Origin: Alloyangia mangrovi
GTDB taxonomy: Bacteria > Pseudomonadota > Alphaproteobacteria > Rhodobacterales > Rhodobacteraceae
DNA length: 64,000 nt
Assembly (NCBI RefSeq): GCF_002300555.2
Contig: NZ_NTHN02000009.1
Span: forward strand, 1-64,000
Direction of reading: 5' to 3'
Part shown: positions 18,065-27,097 of the stretch, piece after piece
Layout: each line of letters starts with the position of its first letter
Numbering within the stretch: position 1 is the first letter of the stretch
Notes under the pieces: generated by a model
The model's input: only the letters and a program-made list of their open reading frames with translations
Databases searched by the model: none
Told to the model about the DNA's origin: nothing
Program-made: the position numbers and the translations under genes

Positions 18065-19987
18065 TCACGGGGTGTACCAGATCGGCGAGGTGTAGGCGCG
18101 CTCCTGTCCGATGGTCTCGGCGCCTTCGGGTATCTCCACCCCGAAGCGCTGCGCGTCGTAGACCACCCAGCGCGGCGTCGGGATCTCCAGCACACGGGCG
18201 TAGTAGAAGGCCTTTTGCGCCGGATCGAACTCCGGGTCGGTCCAGATCGTCGCCAGTTCCGAGGCACCGATGGTGTTGTACCAGGTGGCGGCGGCGATAT
18301 CGACGGTGTTGCCGACATCCGGCAGCGTGCCGTCCGCCTCCATCTCGCGCCCCTCGGACCAGGCGACGTCGAAGACCTTCTCGTGGGTCTCGCCCGCCGT
18401 GTCCATCCAGCCCTTGATGATCTGAATGCGGTCGAGGTTCGCGCCCACCGGATCGCGCAGCGCGTAGACCATGAAGCTCGGAGCGGTGGCGCCCTCGGGC
18501 ACGGCGCTTAGATCACCACCCATGGGCACGCCCTTCTCGTAGCCGATGAAGGCCGGCTGGCGCGAGCGCAGGTCGTCGTCGGAATAGTCCCAGCCGCCGA
18601 AGAAGCGCACCATCATGCGCGGGCCGGTGGTGGCATAGACTTCCTTGCGCTCCATCGCGTCGAAGAGCGCCGCGCGGGTGTTCTCCTTGGCCCAGACCGC
18701 GGCGAGGCCCGAGGCGACAAGCTGGTATCCCTCGTAGGTGCCCTTGTCTGACTTGGCGAAGGGATGTTCCATGCGCGTCGGCGAGGGCTCGGCGGTGGCG
18801 GCCTTGCCGAAGAAGTTCTCCTCCTCGATGGCCGGCAGCGAGGTGTGGGAGTCGGTCGAGCCGACCATGCCGAACTTGTAGGGGTTGGTGCCGAACTTGT
18901 CCTCGAGCTGCAGCCCCATCTTCAGCGCCGAGCGCGCATACTCGTATTTGAGCATGTCATCGGTCTTGGCCTCGCTGAGGTCGAGGTTTCCGACGTCCCA
19001 TGTCTCGTAGTCGGCGAACTTGTCGTCGGGGCTGAGCAGCGGGTGTGCCTCGCCATCGCCCTTGATCTGGGTCGCCTCGTAAAGCGGCTCCCACTTGGCG
19101 CGTTGCTCGACGTAGGTCTCATCGATCGCCTTGCCGGTGAACTGCTGCTCGAAGGGGAACATGATGCCGTTCGACAGGTTGCCGTTGTGCGCGATGGCCA
19201 GCACCGAGCCGCCGGTCTTGGCCTCGTAATCCTCGAGATACTGGTAGAGGTCGAGCGGGTCGGTGCTGCCGTAGGGCGGCTGGGTGACCATCGGCACGAC
19301 CTGCGAGGCCTTCTCGCCCCCGTCCCGGAAGATCACGTTGCGGTGCAGGTTGTTGCCCTTGTCGAGCGACGTCCACTCGTAGCCGATGAAGGCGGTGAAG
19401 TTGCCCGGATCGTTAAAGCGCTCGGCGGTGTCGATGACATCCTGCCAGACGGTGTTGTAGATCTTCGAGCCGGGCGCATAGTCCTTCAGGAGCTGCTCGG
19501 GCAGTGTGGCCTGCGCGAAGTTGGTGATCAGGTTGAGTGCGGCATCCGCCGCGTCCTGACCGCCCGCCTGCAGGCCCTCGAACCACGCCTTGCCCTCGGG
19601 CACCGCGAGGATGTTGGGTGCGCCCGCGGCGAGATCTGTGGAAAAGCCCATCATGTCCGAGTGGTCGGCGATGACCACCCAGTCGAGCGGGCGTCCCAGC
19701 TTCACCGGCAGGCCGGTCGCCGAGGTCACCTCCTCGCCGCGGGTGAAGCGATAGGCGGGCTCGAGCCCCAGCGTGTTGCCGAAGAGCCCGGCATCGGCCG
19801 AGAGCGCCGTGTGCAGGTGGCTGTCGCCCCAGAACACCTGACTGGGGAAGGAGCGCTGCGCATAGGGCGAGTAGGTCTTGCCGTGGTAGAGCCCGGTGAG
19901 CGACTCCTCCGACGGGATGAATTGCGCCGATGTGGCGACCGGAAGGGCCGTCAGCAGCAGCGTTGTCCAGAGTGATACGGGTTTCAT
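18065..19987 (-). CDS. DUF3604 domain protein, periplasmic
   Basis: 640 residues from ATG 19987 (ribosome site AAAGGGAGAG); a longer frame exists upstream but this start gives a clean signal peptide ([20 protein letters not shown]). DUF3604 covers most of the protein. Near the N-terminus is a PHP-like metal motif ([20 protein letters not shown]), with further histidines at [22 protein letters not shown] and GSTDSHTSL, consistent with a metal-dependent hydrolase. The natural substrate is unknown. It is the last gene of a minus-strand group of secreted proteins. Confidence 0.9.
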   Translation of the reverse strand: MKPVSLWTTLLLTALPVATSAQFIPSEESLTGLYHGKTYSPYAQRSFPSQVFWGDSHLHTALSADAGLFGNTLGLEPAYRFTRGEEVTSATGLPVKLGRPLDWVVIADHSDMMGFSTDLAAGAPNILAVPEGKAWFEGLQAGGQDAADAALNLITNFAQATLPEQLLKDYAPGSKIYNTVWQDVIDTAERFNDPGNFTAFIGYEWTSLDKGNNLHRNVIFRDGGEKASQVVPMVTQPPYGSTDPLDLYQYLEDYEAKTGGSVLAIAHNGNLSNGIMFPFEQQFTGKAIDETYVEQRAKWEPLYEATQIKGDGEAHPLLSPDDKFADYETWDVGNLDLSEAKTDDMLKYEYARSALKMGLQLEDKFGTNPYKFGMVGSTDSHTSLPAIEEENFFGKAATAEPSPTRMEHPFAKSDKGTYEGYQLVASGLAAVWAKENTRAALFDAMERKEVYATTGPRMMVRFFGGWDYSDDDLRSRQPAFIGYEKGVPMGGDLSAVPEGATAPSFMVYALRDPVGANLDRIQIIKGWMDTAGETHEKVFDVAWSEGREMEADGTLPDVGNTVDIAAATWYNTIGASELATIWTDPEFDPAQKAFYYARVLEIPTPRWVVYDAQRFGVEIPEGAETIGQERAYTSPIWYTP

Positions 19988-20121
19988 GTCTCTCCCTTTC
20001 GGTTTCCAGACCCCCCGGCGCGTCCCGTGTGCCGGAAGGGTTGATGCGAATGTCGCCGCGCCGAGAGGGAGGGGCGCGCCATTGGACGCGCCGCGCGGAA
20101 GAAGTGGTTGAGCGCTGCCCG

Positions 20122-20397
20122 CTATCTCGGGCATTCCGCCTTGTAGGTGGCGCCGGTCTGCGGATTGTAGAAATTGCAGAGCTTGGTGCCGCTGGAGCTA
20201 GTGGGCACATTGGCGCCGATGGCGGTGCCGATGGCCGCGCCGCCAAGGGCCGCCGCGGTCTTGTTACCGCCGCTCACCTCATGCGCGATGGCCGCCCCGG
20301 CGAGCCCGCCGGTGGTCGCGTTGATGGCCTGGTTGTCGGTGCAGGCCCCGAGGCAGGCCCCCGCGATCAGCGCGCCGGTCAGAAAGAGATACCGCAT
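20122..20397 (-). CDS. Glycine-zipper lipoprotein
   Basis: 91 residues from ATG 20397, preceded by GGGAGG. A signal and lipobox (GACLGAC) give an acylated cysteine. The middle has repeated glycine/alanine zippers ([28 protein letters not shown]) of the outer-membrane 17-kDa-antigen/SmpA type. The C-terminus ([13 protein letters not shown]) carries a conserved cysteine. It is likely an outer-membrane lipoprotein of structural role. Confidence 0.85.
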   Translation of the reverse strand: MRYLFLTGALIAGACLGACTDNQAINATTGGLAGAAIAHEVSGGNKTAAALGGAAIGTAIGANVPTSSSGTKLCNFYNPQTGATYKAECPR

Positions 20398-20454
20398 ATC
20401 ATCCTCCCTTGAGTGTCGGCCCCGGACGACCACCGCCCGGCGCCGCGCTGGATG

Positions 20455-21210
20455 TCAGAACTTGAAGGTCAGCCCGAGGATCGGGCCGGACTGGGTGGTG
20501 TCGTAGACGACGCCGTCCTTGTCGTAGTCGATGTCCAGGACCCGCCAGCCCATGGCGAGCGAGAAATTCTCGGAAAAGGCGTAGTTCACCGCGGCCAGGA
20601 GCGACCACTCAAAGTCGGAGCCCACGCCGAAGCCGCCAATGTCGGCAGCCCCGAAGGCCTGCCAGCGATCGTTTAGCGCGTAGCGCCCAGCCATGCCGAG
20701 GATCGGGTCGGTCCAGTCGGCATCCGCATCGCGCTTGATGCGTCCGCTGGTGGTGTAGACGCTGTAGCTGTTCTCGAGGTGCCAGTAGCGGAAGCCACCG
20801 TAGAGATCGAGATTATGGGCGTAGGACTGCGAGACGGTGCCGCCGAAGGCCATCGCAAGGGTCGAGGTGTCGCTGGTGATGTTCACCTTGCTCACGTAGG
20901 GGCCGCCCACCTTCTCGGTCGTGTCGGTCTTCACGACCGAGCCGTCGAAATAGATCACCCAGGGCCCGTTGCGGGCACTGCCGGCCAGGAAGAGCCCATA
21001 GTCGAGATCGTCCCAAATATCGCCGAACGAGAGATCGACCGCCTGCGCGGGAAACCCCGGAAGCGTGCCGAGGTCACCTTCGAGTCCGGCTGCCCAGACA
21101 TAGGGGGTGATCCGGACCTCCCAGTCCTGCGCAGCGACGGGCGCCGTCGTGGTCGCGACAGCGGCAAGCGCAAGGCCGATCGCGGTCATGTTGCGTCTGA
21201 AGGATTTCAT
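20455..21210 (-). CDS. Outer-membrane beta-barrel protein
   Basis: 251 residues, with AAGGAGGTGCAAG before the start. The signal peptide ends at about residue 27 (APVAAQ). The mature part is built of amphipathic beta strands (VRITPYVWAAGLEGDLGT, LDLYGGFRYWHLENSY) and ends in LTFKF with a terminal phenylalanine, the signal for outer-membrane insertion. The size fits an 8- to 12-strand barrel. No transport substrate can be inferred. It lies between a glycine-zipper lipoprotein and a DUF1254 protein on the same strand. Confidence 0.85.
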   Translation of the reverse strand: MKSFRRNMTAIGLALAAVATTTAPVAAQDWEVRITPYVWAAGLEGDLGTLPGFPAQAVDLSFGDIWDDLDYGLFLAGSARNGPWVIYFDGSVVKTDTTEKVGGPYVSKVNITSDTSTLAMAFGGTVSQSYAHNLDLYGGFRYWHLENSYSVYTTSGRIKRDADADWTDPILGMAGRYALNDRWQAFGAADIGGFGVGSDFEWSLLAAVNYAFSENFSLAMGWRVLDIDYDKDGVVYDTTQSGPILGLTFKF

Positions 21211-21295
21211 CTTGCACCTCCTTCCGGGCGATGGCCCGGTCCCAATGGACTTTCCCCTACCCGGGTGCGTCAGCTTGCTCGGCCCCGCGCCCCGC

Positions 21296-22354
21296 TCAGC
21301 CCGGCTCGACCTCCGGAAATTGCCAAGTGCCGTCGAGGATCTCGGCGCGCGGACGATAGAGCCGGACGGCGTAATTCCAGCCCTCCATGATCGGCAGGCA
21401 GTTCACCCGGCTCTCGTCGTCGCATTTGCCGAAATGCACGGTCATGCTTTCATCGTCGTTGCGCACGCCCGAGACCGAATTGATGTTGTAGGCTCCCAGC
21501 GGGTTCTTCTCGTAGAAGCCCTGCGCGTTGTAGAGGCTGACCGACCAGAAGGCGTCGACCGGTACATCCGCCGGAACCTCGATCTTGTAGGCTCCGACAG
21601 GCAAGCCCGGCTCGACGTTGAGGTAGAAGGCCTCTTTCTCGGGCAGCCCGCCCCAGCCGTAGGCGGTCCCGAGGAAATGCCGCAGCGGGGCAACCTCATC
21701 TTTGGCGCCGAAGGTGTCGGCGCTGTCGGGGACAAAACGCGACAAGGTCAGCGCGGCCTCCTTGACCTCCTCGAAATCCTCCAGGTCGTAGTTCGGCACG
21801 ATGAAGGGGGTCGCCGAACCCGCCTCAAGCGTCATGGCATCCTGCACCGCATTCGCGGCAGCAAGATCGTCGGGGTCCGAGGCATCGACCAGCGTGCGCA
21901 CCACGATCACCACGAAAGGCGTGTCGAAGGTGCCCTGGTCGAGCGTGTGGATCCCGCCTCCGAGAAACACCTTGTTGATATAGTGATCCTGGTTGACCAC
22001 CATCGCCGAGACGTAGCGCGTGCCCGCGTCGGGCAGGGTCAGCGTGGCCCCCTTCGAGATGTCGACCAGCGCCATGCTGTAGATCGTGTCCCGGTTCATC
22101 CGGATGGTGGGCTGTTGCGCGATGGAGGTGACGTCCCGGATGTGCATCAGCTTGTTCACGCCGCCCGAGAGAGCGAGATATTTCTCGAATTCGATATTCG
22201 TCGCGGCCCGGACGAAATTCGTCGTGTCGATCCCGACCGTTGTGCCCGCGAGGACCTCGTGCAACGACCCGGGCTTGGATTGAGAAAACCCTGCCCCGGC
22301 GCTGGCCAGCAGGGCCGACGCCACGACCGAGGCTGCGAATGCATTGTGTCTCAT
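21296..22354 (-). CDS. DUF1254/DUF1214 domain secreted protein
   Basis: 352 residues with a signal peptide (FAASVVASALLASAGAGFSQ). The N-terminal part carries DUF1254 (FVRAATNIEFEKYLALSG, TIRMNRDTIYSMALVDISKG) and the C-terminal part DUF1214 (VDAFWSVSLYNAQGFYEKNP ... WNYAVRLYRPRAEILDGTW). The pair is common in secreted proteins of soil and marine bacteria; biochemical role is unknown. It is the first gene of a minus-strand group (DUF1254, barrel, zipper lipoprotein, DUF3604). Confidence 0.92.
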   Translation of the reverse strand: MRHNAFAASVVASALLASAGAGFSQSKPGSLHEVLAGTTVGIDTTNFVRAATNIEFEKYLALSGGVNKLMHIRDVTSIAQQPTIRMNRDTIYSMALVDISKGATLTLPDAGTRYVSAMVVNQDHYINKVFLGGGIHTLDQGTFDTPFVVIVVRTLVDASDPDDLAAANAVQDAMTLEAGSATPFIVPNYDLEDFEEVKEAALTLSRFVPDSADTFGAKDEVAPLRHFLGTAYGWGGLPEKEAFYLNVEPGLPVGAYKIEVPADVPVDAFWSVSLYNAQGFYEKNPLGAYNINSVSGVRNDDESMTVHFGKCDDESRVNCLPIMEGWNYAVRLYRPRAEILDGTWQFPEVEPG

Positions 22355-22925
22355 CTTGTTCGACCTTCAGTTTACCGCAAAAGCCGATGCCGTCGGGAGC
22401 CGGACGTGCCCTGATCCTTCTGCGACTGGTTGAATGGCAAAATGCGCGCCTTCGACATCGGCAAAAGGTAGGCCGAGGCTGTAAAGGCTGAACTGATCAC
22501 CGTACGGGTCTCGGCGCAGCGGAGATAATCGGATCAGCGACCCGGGGCGCTTGTCGGCCCGGGTCGGGATTGGACAGAAGAGATGCCTCAAATAGACGTC
22601 GCCCGGCCATAGAGAATGTTGACGGCCGAGGCGCTGCATACATGCGGGAAAATCTATGAAAGGACACTGATCTGGATCAATGTTCCCGGCTGCGATCAGG
22701 CGTTCGAGATAGCCGAAGATGATCGCGGGATATATGTTTCGAAATAGTTTATGGTTTTAAAAGCAAAATTCTTGTTTCCATGGGGATGTGTACTCAATTT
22801 GCGTGCGACACCCAAATTGTGTCACCGCGCGCGCATTGCTGCCGGGACAAATGAAAGGGGCCAGGGGCGATACAGAATTCCCGTCCTGGCTGCACAAAAT
22901 TGACTTCAGTACCGCATAGATCACT
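22355..22925. other. AT-richer intergenic stretch, no convincing gene
   Basis: 571 bases between the divergent DUF1254 gene and the esterase locus. ORFs here are short and lack coding character. Composition drops in GC between about 22640 and 22800, suggesting promoters. One FNR-type box lies at 22667-22680. Confidence 0.5.
22667..22680. promoter_or_regulatory. FNR/FixK-type box CTGATCTGGATCAA
   Basis: Matches TTGAT-N4-ATCAA at nine of ten fixed positions. It lies in an AT-richer intergenic stretch 313 bases upstream of the minus-strand DUF1254 gene and about 250 bases before the plus-strand esterase locus, so its target is unclear. Confidence 0.4.
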
Positions 22926-23080
22926 TGCGCGACTCGCAGACAGCCACAGATCGGCTCTACCTGCTTGCCGGCGACCTGCGGGCCGGTCCCGGCGAGGTCT
23001 ACGCGGGCGGTACGCCCTCGCTCGCCAAGACCGGGCCCCTGCGGTTCGACCATGGTCGGCTCGCCATCCTCACCGGCTGA
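22926..23080 (+). CDS. Possible small protein or gene tail before the esterase
   Basis: A frame from TTG 22926 reads 51 protein-like residues (TDRLYLLAGDLRAGPGEVYA, LRFDHGRLAILTG) and stops at 23080, directly before a possible ATG of the esterase. It lacks a strong start, so it may be a short gene or the relic of a longer one. No family was recognised. Confidence 0.3.
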
Positions 23081-23215
23081 ATGACACTGTCGACCGACGC
23101 CGCGCGCCCTGCTACCCCTTGGCTGAGGCGCGCGTCCGCCGCGCCCGGAGAACTGGAGCTGAGAAATGCCCTACGCAGCCATGCCCGGAGTCCGTCCCGC
23201 CCGAAAGCCCGCGCA

Positions 23216-23875
23216 ATGAGGCGCGCCGGTGCGCCCGCCGACCGCGCGAGCTCGGCCCTCGTTCTGCTGCACGGGCGCGGCAGCTCGGCAGCCGACATGC
23301 TCGGCCTTGGCGAGGTGCTTGCCCTGCCCGAACTCGCGTTGCTGGCCCCGGACGCCCCGGGCCGATCGTGGTGGCCGACGAGTTTCCTCGCCCCGATGTC
23401 CGAAATGGCCCCCTGGCTCGACCGCGGGCTCGCCGCGGTCCGGCAATGTGTCGACGCCTTGCAGGACGAGGGCTTCGCGCGCAACGCGATCAGCGTTGTC
23501 GGGTTCAGCCAGGGCGGCTGCCTCGCGCTGGAGTTCGCCGCGCGCGAGGGCGCCGGCCTGTCTGCCGTCTTCGGCCTGTCTGCCGGGCTCATCGGCACCG
23601 GCGATGCCGAGGCGCCACCCCGCGACGAACTCTACGGCTTCACCCCCAAGCGCTTCGACTATGCGCAGCGGCTCGATGGGCTCAAGCTGGACATGAGCGT
23701 GCACGAACGCGATCCGCACATCCCGCTTGCCCGCTTCACGCAAAGCGCGGCGGAGTTCCAGTCCCTCGGCGCCGAGGTCTCCCAGCGGGTCTACCCCGGC
23801 GCGGGACACGCGCTGATGCAGTCGGATGTGACTGCCCTCAGACTGCATCTCGACACGGGCGGCTCGGGGCGCTGA
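23216..23875 (+). CDS. Phospholipase/carboxylesterase-family alpha/beta hydrolase
   Basis: The family core begins ALVLLHGRGSSAADML and contains the nucleophile elbow GFSQGG (Ser) and the C-terminal catalytic His in YPGAGHALMQSD; the Asp is probably in HERDPHIPL. This is the cytosolic carboxylesterase / acyl-protein-thioesterase-like group. ATG 23216 gives 219 residues, the normal family length. The frame is open back to ATG 23081, but those 45 residues are arginine-rich and not family-like, so the start is uncertain. Confidence 0.8.
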   Translation: MRRAGAPADRASSALVLLHGRGSSAADMLGLGEVLALPELALLAPDAPGRSWWPTSFLAPMSEMAPWLDRGLAAVRQCVDALQDEGFARNAISVVGFSQGGCLALEFAAREGAGLSAVFGLSAGLIGTGDAEAPPRDELYGFTPKRFDYAQRLDGLKLDMSVHERDPHIPLARFTQSAAEFQSLGAEVSQRVYPGAGHALMQSDVTALRLHLDTGGSGR

Positions 23876-24074
23876 CCCCCTTACGCGCGGAGCGGCACCG
23901 CGGGCCTCGAGGAGTTTTTTTCCCGTAGGGCGAGCGGCGCGCTCCTCGTTGCAATCAAAGATTGTTGCCAGTCTGGAACCAGTCTGTGCCTGCATATCAG
24001 CTATCAAATTCTCGCATAGGTAGTATGCAGGAAGGGCACTCCAACTAGCCCTTGACGACCGGACACTCTGACCT

Positions 24075-25652
24075 ATGCCGCAGGCCAAGCCCGATCCCAT
24101 AGCCAAACACGCAAGACATATAACGCGCAGGAAATTGCTCTTGTCCGCGGCAACGATCGGAGGGGCGGCCTACCTGGCGGCGGGCGGAATGAGCCGCGCC
24201 TTGGCGGATGGGCCCGCCACCGAGATCCCGGCGAGATCGCCCCTCGGGCTGGCCGCCGACCTGCCCAACCCGCGCGAAGTGCATTCCGCGGACGGACGCT
24301 TCCGGCTCGATCTCAGGATGCTGCAATCCGAAATCGAACTGCCCTATGCCACGGCCCGGCTGCGGCTCTACGAGGGCGAAATCCCCGGCCCCACCTTCCG
24401 CGTCCTGCCCGGCGACGACATGGAGATCACCCTCCACAACGACATGCCGCCGAATGCCGATCCCTCCCCAGCGGTGCTCAACACGCCCAACGAGTTCAGC
24501 ACGACGAACCTGCATTTCCACGGTTTCCACGTCAGCCCCAAGGGCAATTCCGACAACGTCTACCTGCAGATCCACCCCGGCGAGAGCTTCAACTACATCG
24601 TGCGCCTGCCTCAGGATCACCCGGCGGGCAACTACTGGTACCACCCGCACCGGCACGGTTCGGTGGCGCTGCAGGTCGCCTCGGGCTGCGGCGGCATGAT
24701 GATCGTCGGCGGCACGCTCGACGAGGTGCCCGAGGTGGCCGCCGCGATCGAGCGGGTGCTGGTCTTCCAGTGCCCGGTGGTCGATTCCAAGGCCGAGGAC
24801 CTCGAGAGCTACGATACGATCTGGTCGCTGGACGCCGAGCGCTTCTGGCTGGTCAACGGCCAGTACCGCCCGCGCATCTACATGCGCGCCGGAGAGGTCC
24901 AGCACTGGCGGATGCTCAATGCCGGCGACCAGCAGTTCCTGCCGATGACGCTGGACGGGCTCGAGCTTTACGAGATCGGCTTCGACGGCAACCCCTACCC
25001 CGAGGCGCGGCAGACGGACGAGATCTTCCTTGCGCCCGGCAACCGGATGAACCTGATGGTCAAGGCCCTGGAGCCGGGCAGCTACACGCTGCGCCGTCCG
25101 GCTTTCAGCCAGGGCAAGCAACCGCTCGACGAGGTGCCGATGGCCGAAGTCGTGGTGTTGCCCGCGAACACCAGCCGCATCGCGCCAGAGGTGAAGATGG
25201 GCACCGAGCTGCCCAAGGGGCCGCTGCCGAAGAACAAGGTGCTCACCGACATCACCGATGCCGAGATCGTCCGCACCCGGCAGATCGTGCTCGGTGTCAG
25301 CGACGTGCAGGGCATGTTCAAGGACACGGTGTTCACGCTCAACGGCGAGCCCTTCGATCCGCAGCGCGACGACATCGTTGCCAGGCTGGGCGAGGCCGAG
25401 GAATGGGAGCTGGTGAACACCACGCCCTTCCCGCACCCGATCCACGTGCACGTCAACCCGATGCAGGTGATCAAGATCAACGGCGAGCCGCTGGCCAATC
25501 CGCAATGGCAGGACACCATCGCGGTTCCGGCGGCGGGGACCGTCACCCTTCGGATGCGCTTCACCGATTTCGACGGGCGGTTCGTCATGCACTGCCACAT
25601 CCTGCCACATGAAGACCTGGGAATGATGTTCAATGTCGCCATTCAGGCCTGA
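24075..25652 (+). CDS. Multicopper oxidase, Tat-exported
   Basis: 525 residues. A twin-arginine signal (TRRKLLLSAATIGG) suggests export folded with copper. All four copper motifs are visible: NLHFHGFHV, YWYHPHRHG, PHPIHVHVNP and the C-terminal MHCHILPHEDLGMM, which supplies T1 and T2/T3 ligands. The three-cupredoxin layout resembles laccase/CueO-like oxidases that couple oxidation of metals or phenolics to oxygen reduction. It is the first gene of a six-gene run; its 3' end overlaps the cytochrome c gene by 20 bases. Confidence 0.93.
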   Translation: MPQAKPDPIAKHARHITRRKLLLSAATIGGAAYLAAGGMSRALADGPATEIPARSPLGLAADLPNPREVHSADGRFRLDLRMLQSEIELPYATARLRLYEGEIPGPTFRVLPGDDMEITLHNDMPPNADPSPAVLNTPNEFSTTNLHFHGFHVSPKGNSDNVYLQIHPGESFNYIVRLPQDHPAGNYWYHPHRHGSVALQVASGCGGMMIVGGTLDEVPEVAAAIERVLVFQCPVVDSKAEDLESYDTIWSLDAERFWLVNGQYRPRIYMRAGEVQHWRMLNAGDQQFLPMTLDGLELYEIGFDGNPYPEARQTDEIFLAPGNRMNLMVKALEPGSYTLRRPAFSQGKQPLDEVPMAEVVVLPANTSRIAPEVKMGTELPKGPLPKNKVLTDITDAEIVRTRQIVLGVSDVQGMFKDTVFTLNGEPFDPQRDDIVARLGEAEEWELVNTTPFPHPIHVHVNPMQVIKINGEPLANPQWQDTIAVPAAGTVTLRMRFTDFDGRFVMHCHILPHEDLGMMFNVAIQA

Positions 25653-25941
25653 GCTTGCCCTGCTCGCGCTGCTCGCCCCCGGCGCAGCCTGGGCAGATGA
25701 TGCCCCCGCCGTGCCCGCCAGCGTTTCGTCCTGCGTGTCGTGCCACTCGGCCGATGGCAACCCACTGGTCGCGGGCGTGCCGATCCTTGCCGGGCAGCGC
25801 GAGGATTACCTGCAGAGCGCGCTGAAATCCTACCGCTCCGGCTACCGCAAAGGTGGCATGGCCGACGTCATGGGCGTCTACGCCAAAGAGCTTTCCGACA
25901 GCGACATCGAGGAGATCGCAAAATGGTTCGCCGCAAACTGA
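25633..25941 (+). CDS. Small periplasmic c-type cytochrome
   Basis: 102 residues with a signal peptide (LALLALLAPGAAWADD). A single heme site is CVSCH and the probable axial methionine is in RKGGMADVMG; IEEIAKWFAAN is the usual C-terminal helix of class I (c553-like) cytochromes. Placed between a multicopper oxidase and a GMC dehydrogenase, it probably carries electrons from the dehydrogenase to the oxidase or the respiratory chain. It overlaps both neighbouring genes. Confidence 0.93.
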   Translation: MSPFRPELALLALLAPGAAWADDAPAVPASVSSCVSCHSADGNPLVAGVPILAGQREDYLQSALKSYRSGYRKGGMADVMGVYAKELSDSDIEEIAKWFAAN

Positions 25942-26615
25942 TCGCTGCCCTGCTGGGGCTGACGCTTGCCGGGCCGGTGATGGCCGATGATCTCGTCTAC
26001 CTGACAAGCGCCGAGGGAGAGGACCGTCTGCTGGCGACCTCGATGAACCGCGATTACTTCCCGCTCGCCTCCTATCTCGAGTTCGAGCAGATCCTGACGT
26101 TCTGCGGCCCGGCCTCGGTCGCAGCCGTGGCGAACTCGCTGGACATCTCGCGACCCTCGCCCGACCGGCTCTACCCGTGGACCCTGTTCACCCAGGACAC
26201 GCTGTTCAACGAGGCCAACCAGAAGCTGAAGCCCTATGCCATGGTCGAGCACGAAGGCCTGACGCTGGACGAGCTCGACACCTTCATCGAGAACCTCGGG
26301 ATGAAGGCGGAACACCATTTCGCCGACGAGACCTCGGTCGACGCGCTGCGCGATGCGCTGAAGTCCACCTTGTCGGACCGCAACGCCCGCTTCATCGCCA
26401 ATTACTCGCGCAAGGCGCTGCCGCAGGACGGCGACGGGCACATCTCGCCGGTTGCTGCCTATGACGAGGCCACGGACAGCGTGCTGATCCTCGACGTGGC
26501 GAAGTACAAGTACCCGCCGGTCTGGGTCTCGGTGGAGACGCTGCACGCAGGCATGATGATGGTCGACAGCGGCTCGAACCGCTCGCGCGGCTTCGTCGTG
26601 GTATCGGTACCATGA
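25923..26615 (+). CDS. Phytochelatin-synthase-like secreted protein
   Basis: 230 residues from ATG 25923, inside the cytochrome 3' end (19-base overlap). A signal peptide (IAALLGLTLAGPVMADD) places it in the periplasm. The catalytic triad of the family is visible: Cys in ILTFCGPASVAAVANSL, His in GDGHISPVAAYD, and Asp in LILDVAKYKYPPVWV. Bacterial members of this length lack the metal-binding C-terminal domain and mostly cleave glycine from glutathione-like peptides rather than polymerise them. Its place between a cytochrome and a dehydrogenase is unusual. Confidence 0.9.
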   Translation: MVRRKLIAALLGLTLAGPVMADDLVYLTSAEGEDRLLATSMNRDYFPLASYLEFEQILTFCGPASVAAVANSLDISRPSPDRLYPWTLFTQDTLFNEANQKLKPYAMVEHEGLTLDELDTFIENLGMKAEHHFADETSVDALRDALKSTLSDRNARFIANYSRKALPQDGDGHISPVAAYDEATDSVLILDVAKYKYPPVWVSVETLHAGMMMVDSGSNRSRGFVVVSVP

Positions 26616-27097
26616 CCCCCGCCCCGCAGACCCGCCGCGCCGTGCTGTGCGGCGGTGCGAGCCTGTTGGCGCTGGCGTCCCTGCCCGGCGGCGCGCTGGC
26701 AGCCTCGCTCAACGGCGCACGGGACCGGACCATGTTCCGCTCAATCCTCTACGCGCTGGCCGGGCCGGTCGAGGTCGCGCCGCAGCTCCTCGAGAGCGTG
26801 ACCGCACTCTTCGAGGCGAAGTTCGGCTCGTCGGCGGCGGACGTGCTTTCAGCCCATGCCGCGCAGGCCGGCGTCGCGCCGCTGCTTGAGCCGCAGGAGG
26901 ACAGCGTCCGCGAGGCACAGCTGCAATGGCTGACCGAGGCGCTCTTCACCGGCACTGCCGATCCCGAGGACGAGGGTGCGCGGATGATCAACTACCCCCA
27001 CGCGCTCGGCTGGAAGTCGCTCAGCTTCGGCAAGGCGCCGGGGCTCTGCGCCGGGCCCGAGTTCGGCTACTGGCAAGATGAATGGAGCGCGGCGTGA
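26612..27097 (+). CDS. GMC dehydrogenase small subunit, Tat-type signal
   Basis: 161 residues; the start overlaps the previous stop (ATGA). A twin-arginine-like leader (TRRAVLCGGASLLALASLPG) is followed by a helical domain resembling the small subunit of membrane-linked sorbitol/fructose dehydrogenases. The C-terminus GWKSLSFGKAPGLCAGPEFG is typical of that group. Such subunits guide export of the flavin-containing large subunit, encoded directly downstream, which lacks its own signal. Confidence 0.8.
   Translation: MTPAPQTRRAVLCGGASLLALASLPGGALAASLNGARDRTMFRSILYALAGPVEVAPQLLESVTALFEAKFGSSAADVLSAHAAQAGVAPLLEPQEDSVREAQLQWLTEALFTGTADPEDEGARMINYPHALGWKSLSFGKAPGLCAGPEFGYWQDEWSAA

Noticed and set aside
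22367-22639. 90-codon minus-strand ORF in the intergenic stretch
   Set aside because: Composition is not coding-like, no ribosome site and no recognisable motif.
23081-23215. Longer N-terminus for the esterase
   Set aside because: The 45 extra residues are Arg/Ala rich and precede the usual family start; kept only as an alternative.
24045-25760. 571-codon minus-strand ORF
   Set aside because: Antisense shadow of the multicopper oxidase, whose four copper motifs are on the plus strand.
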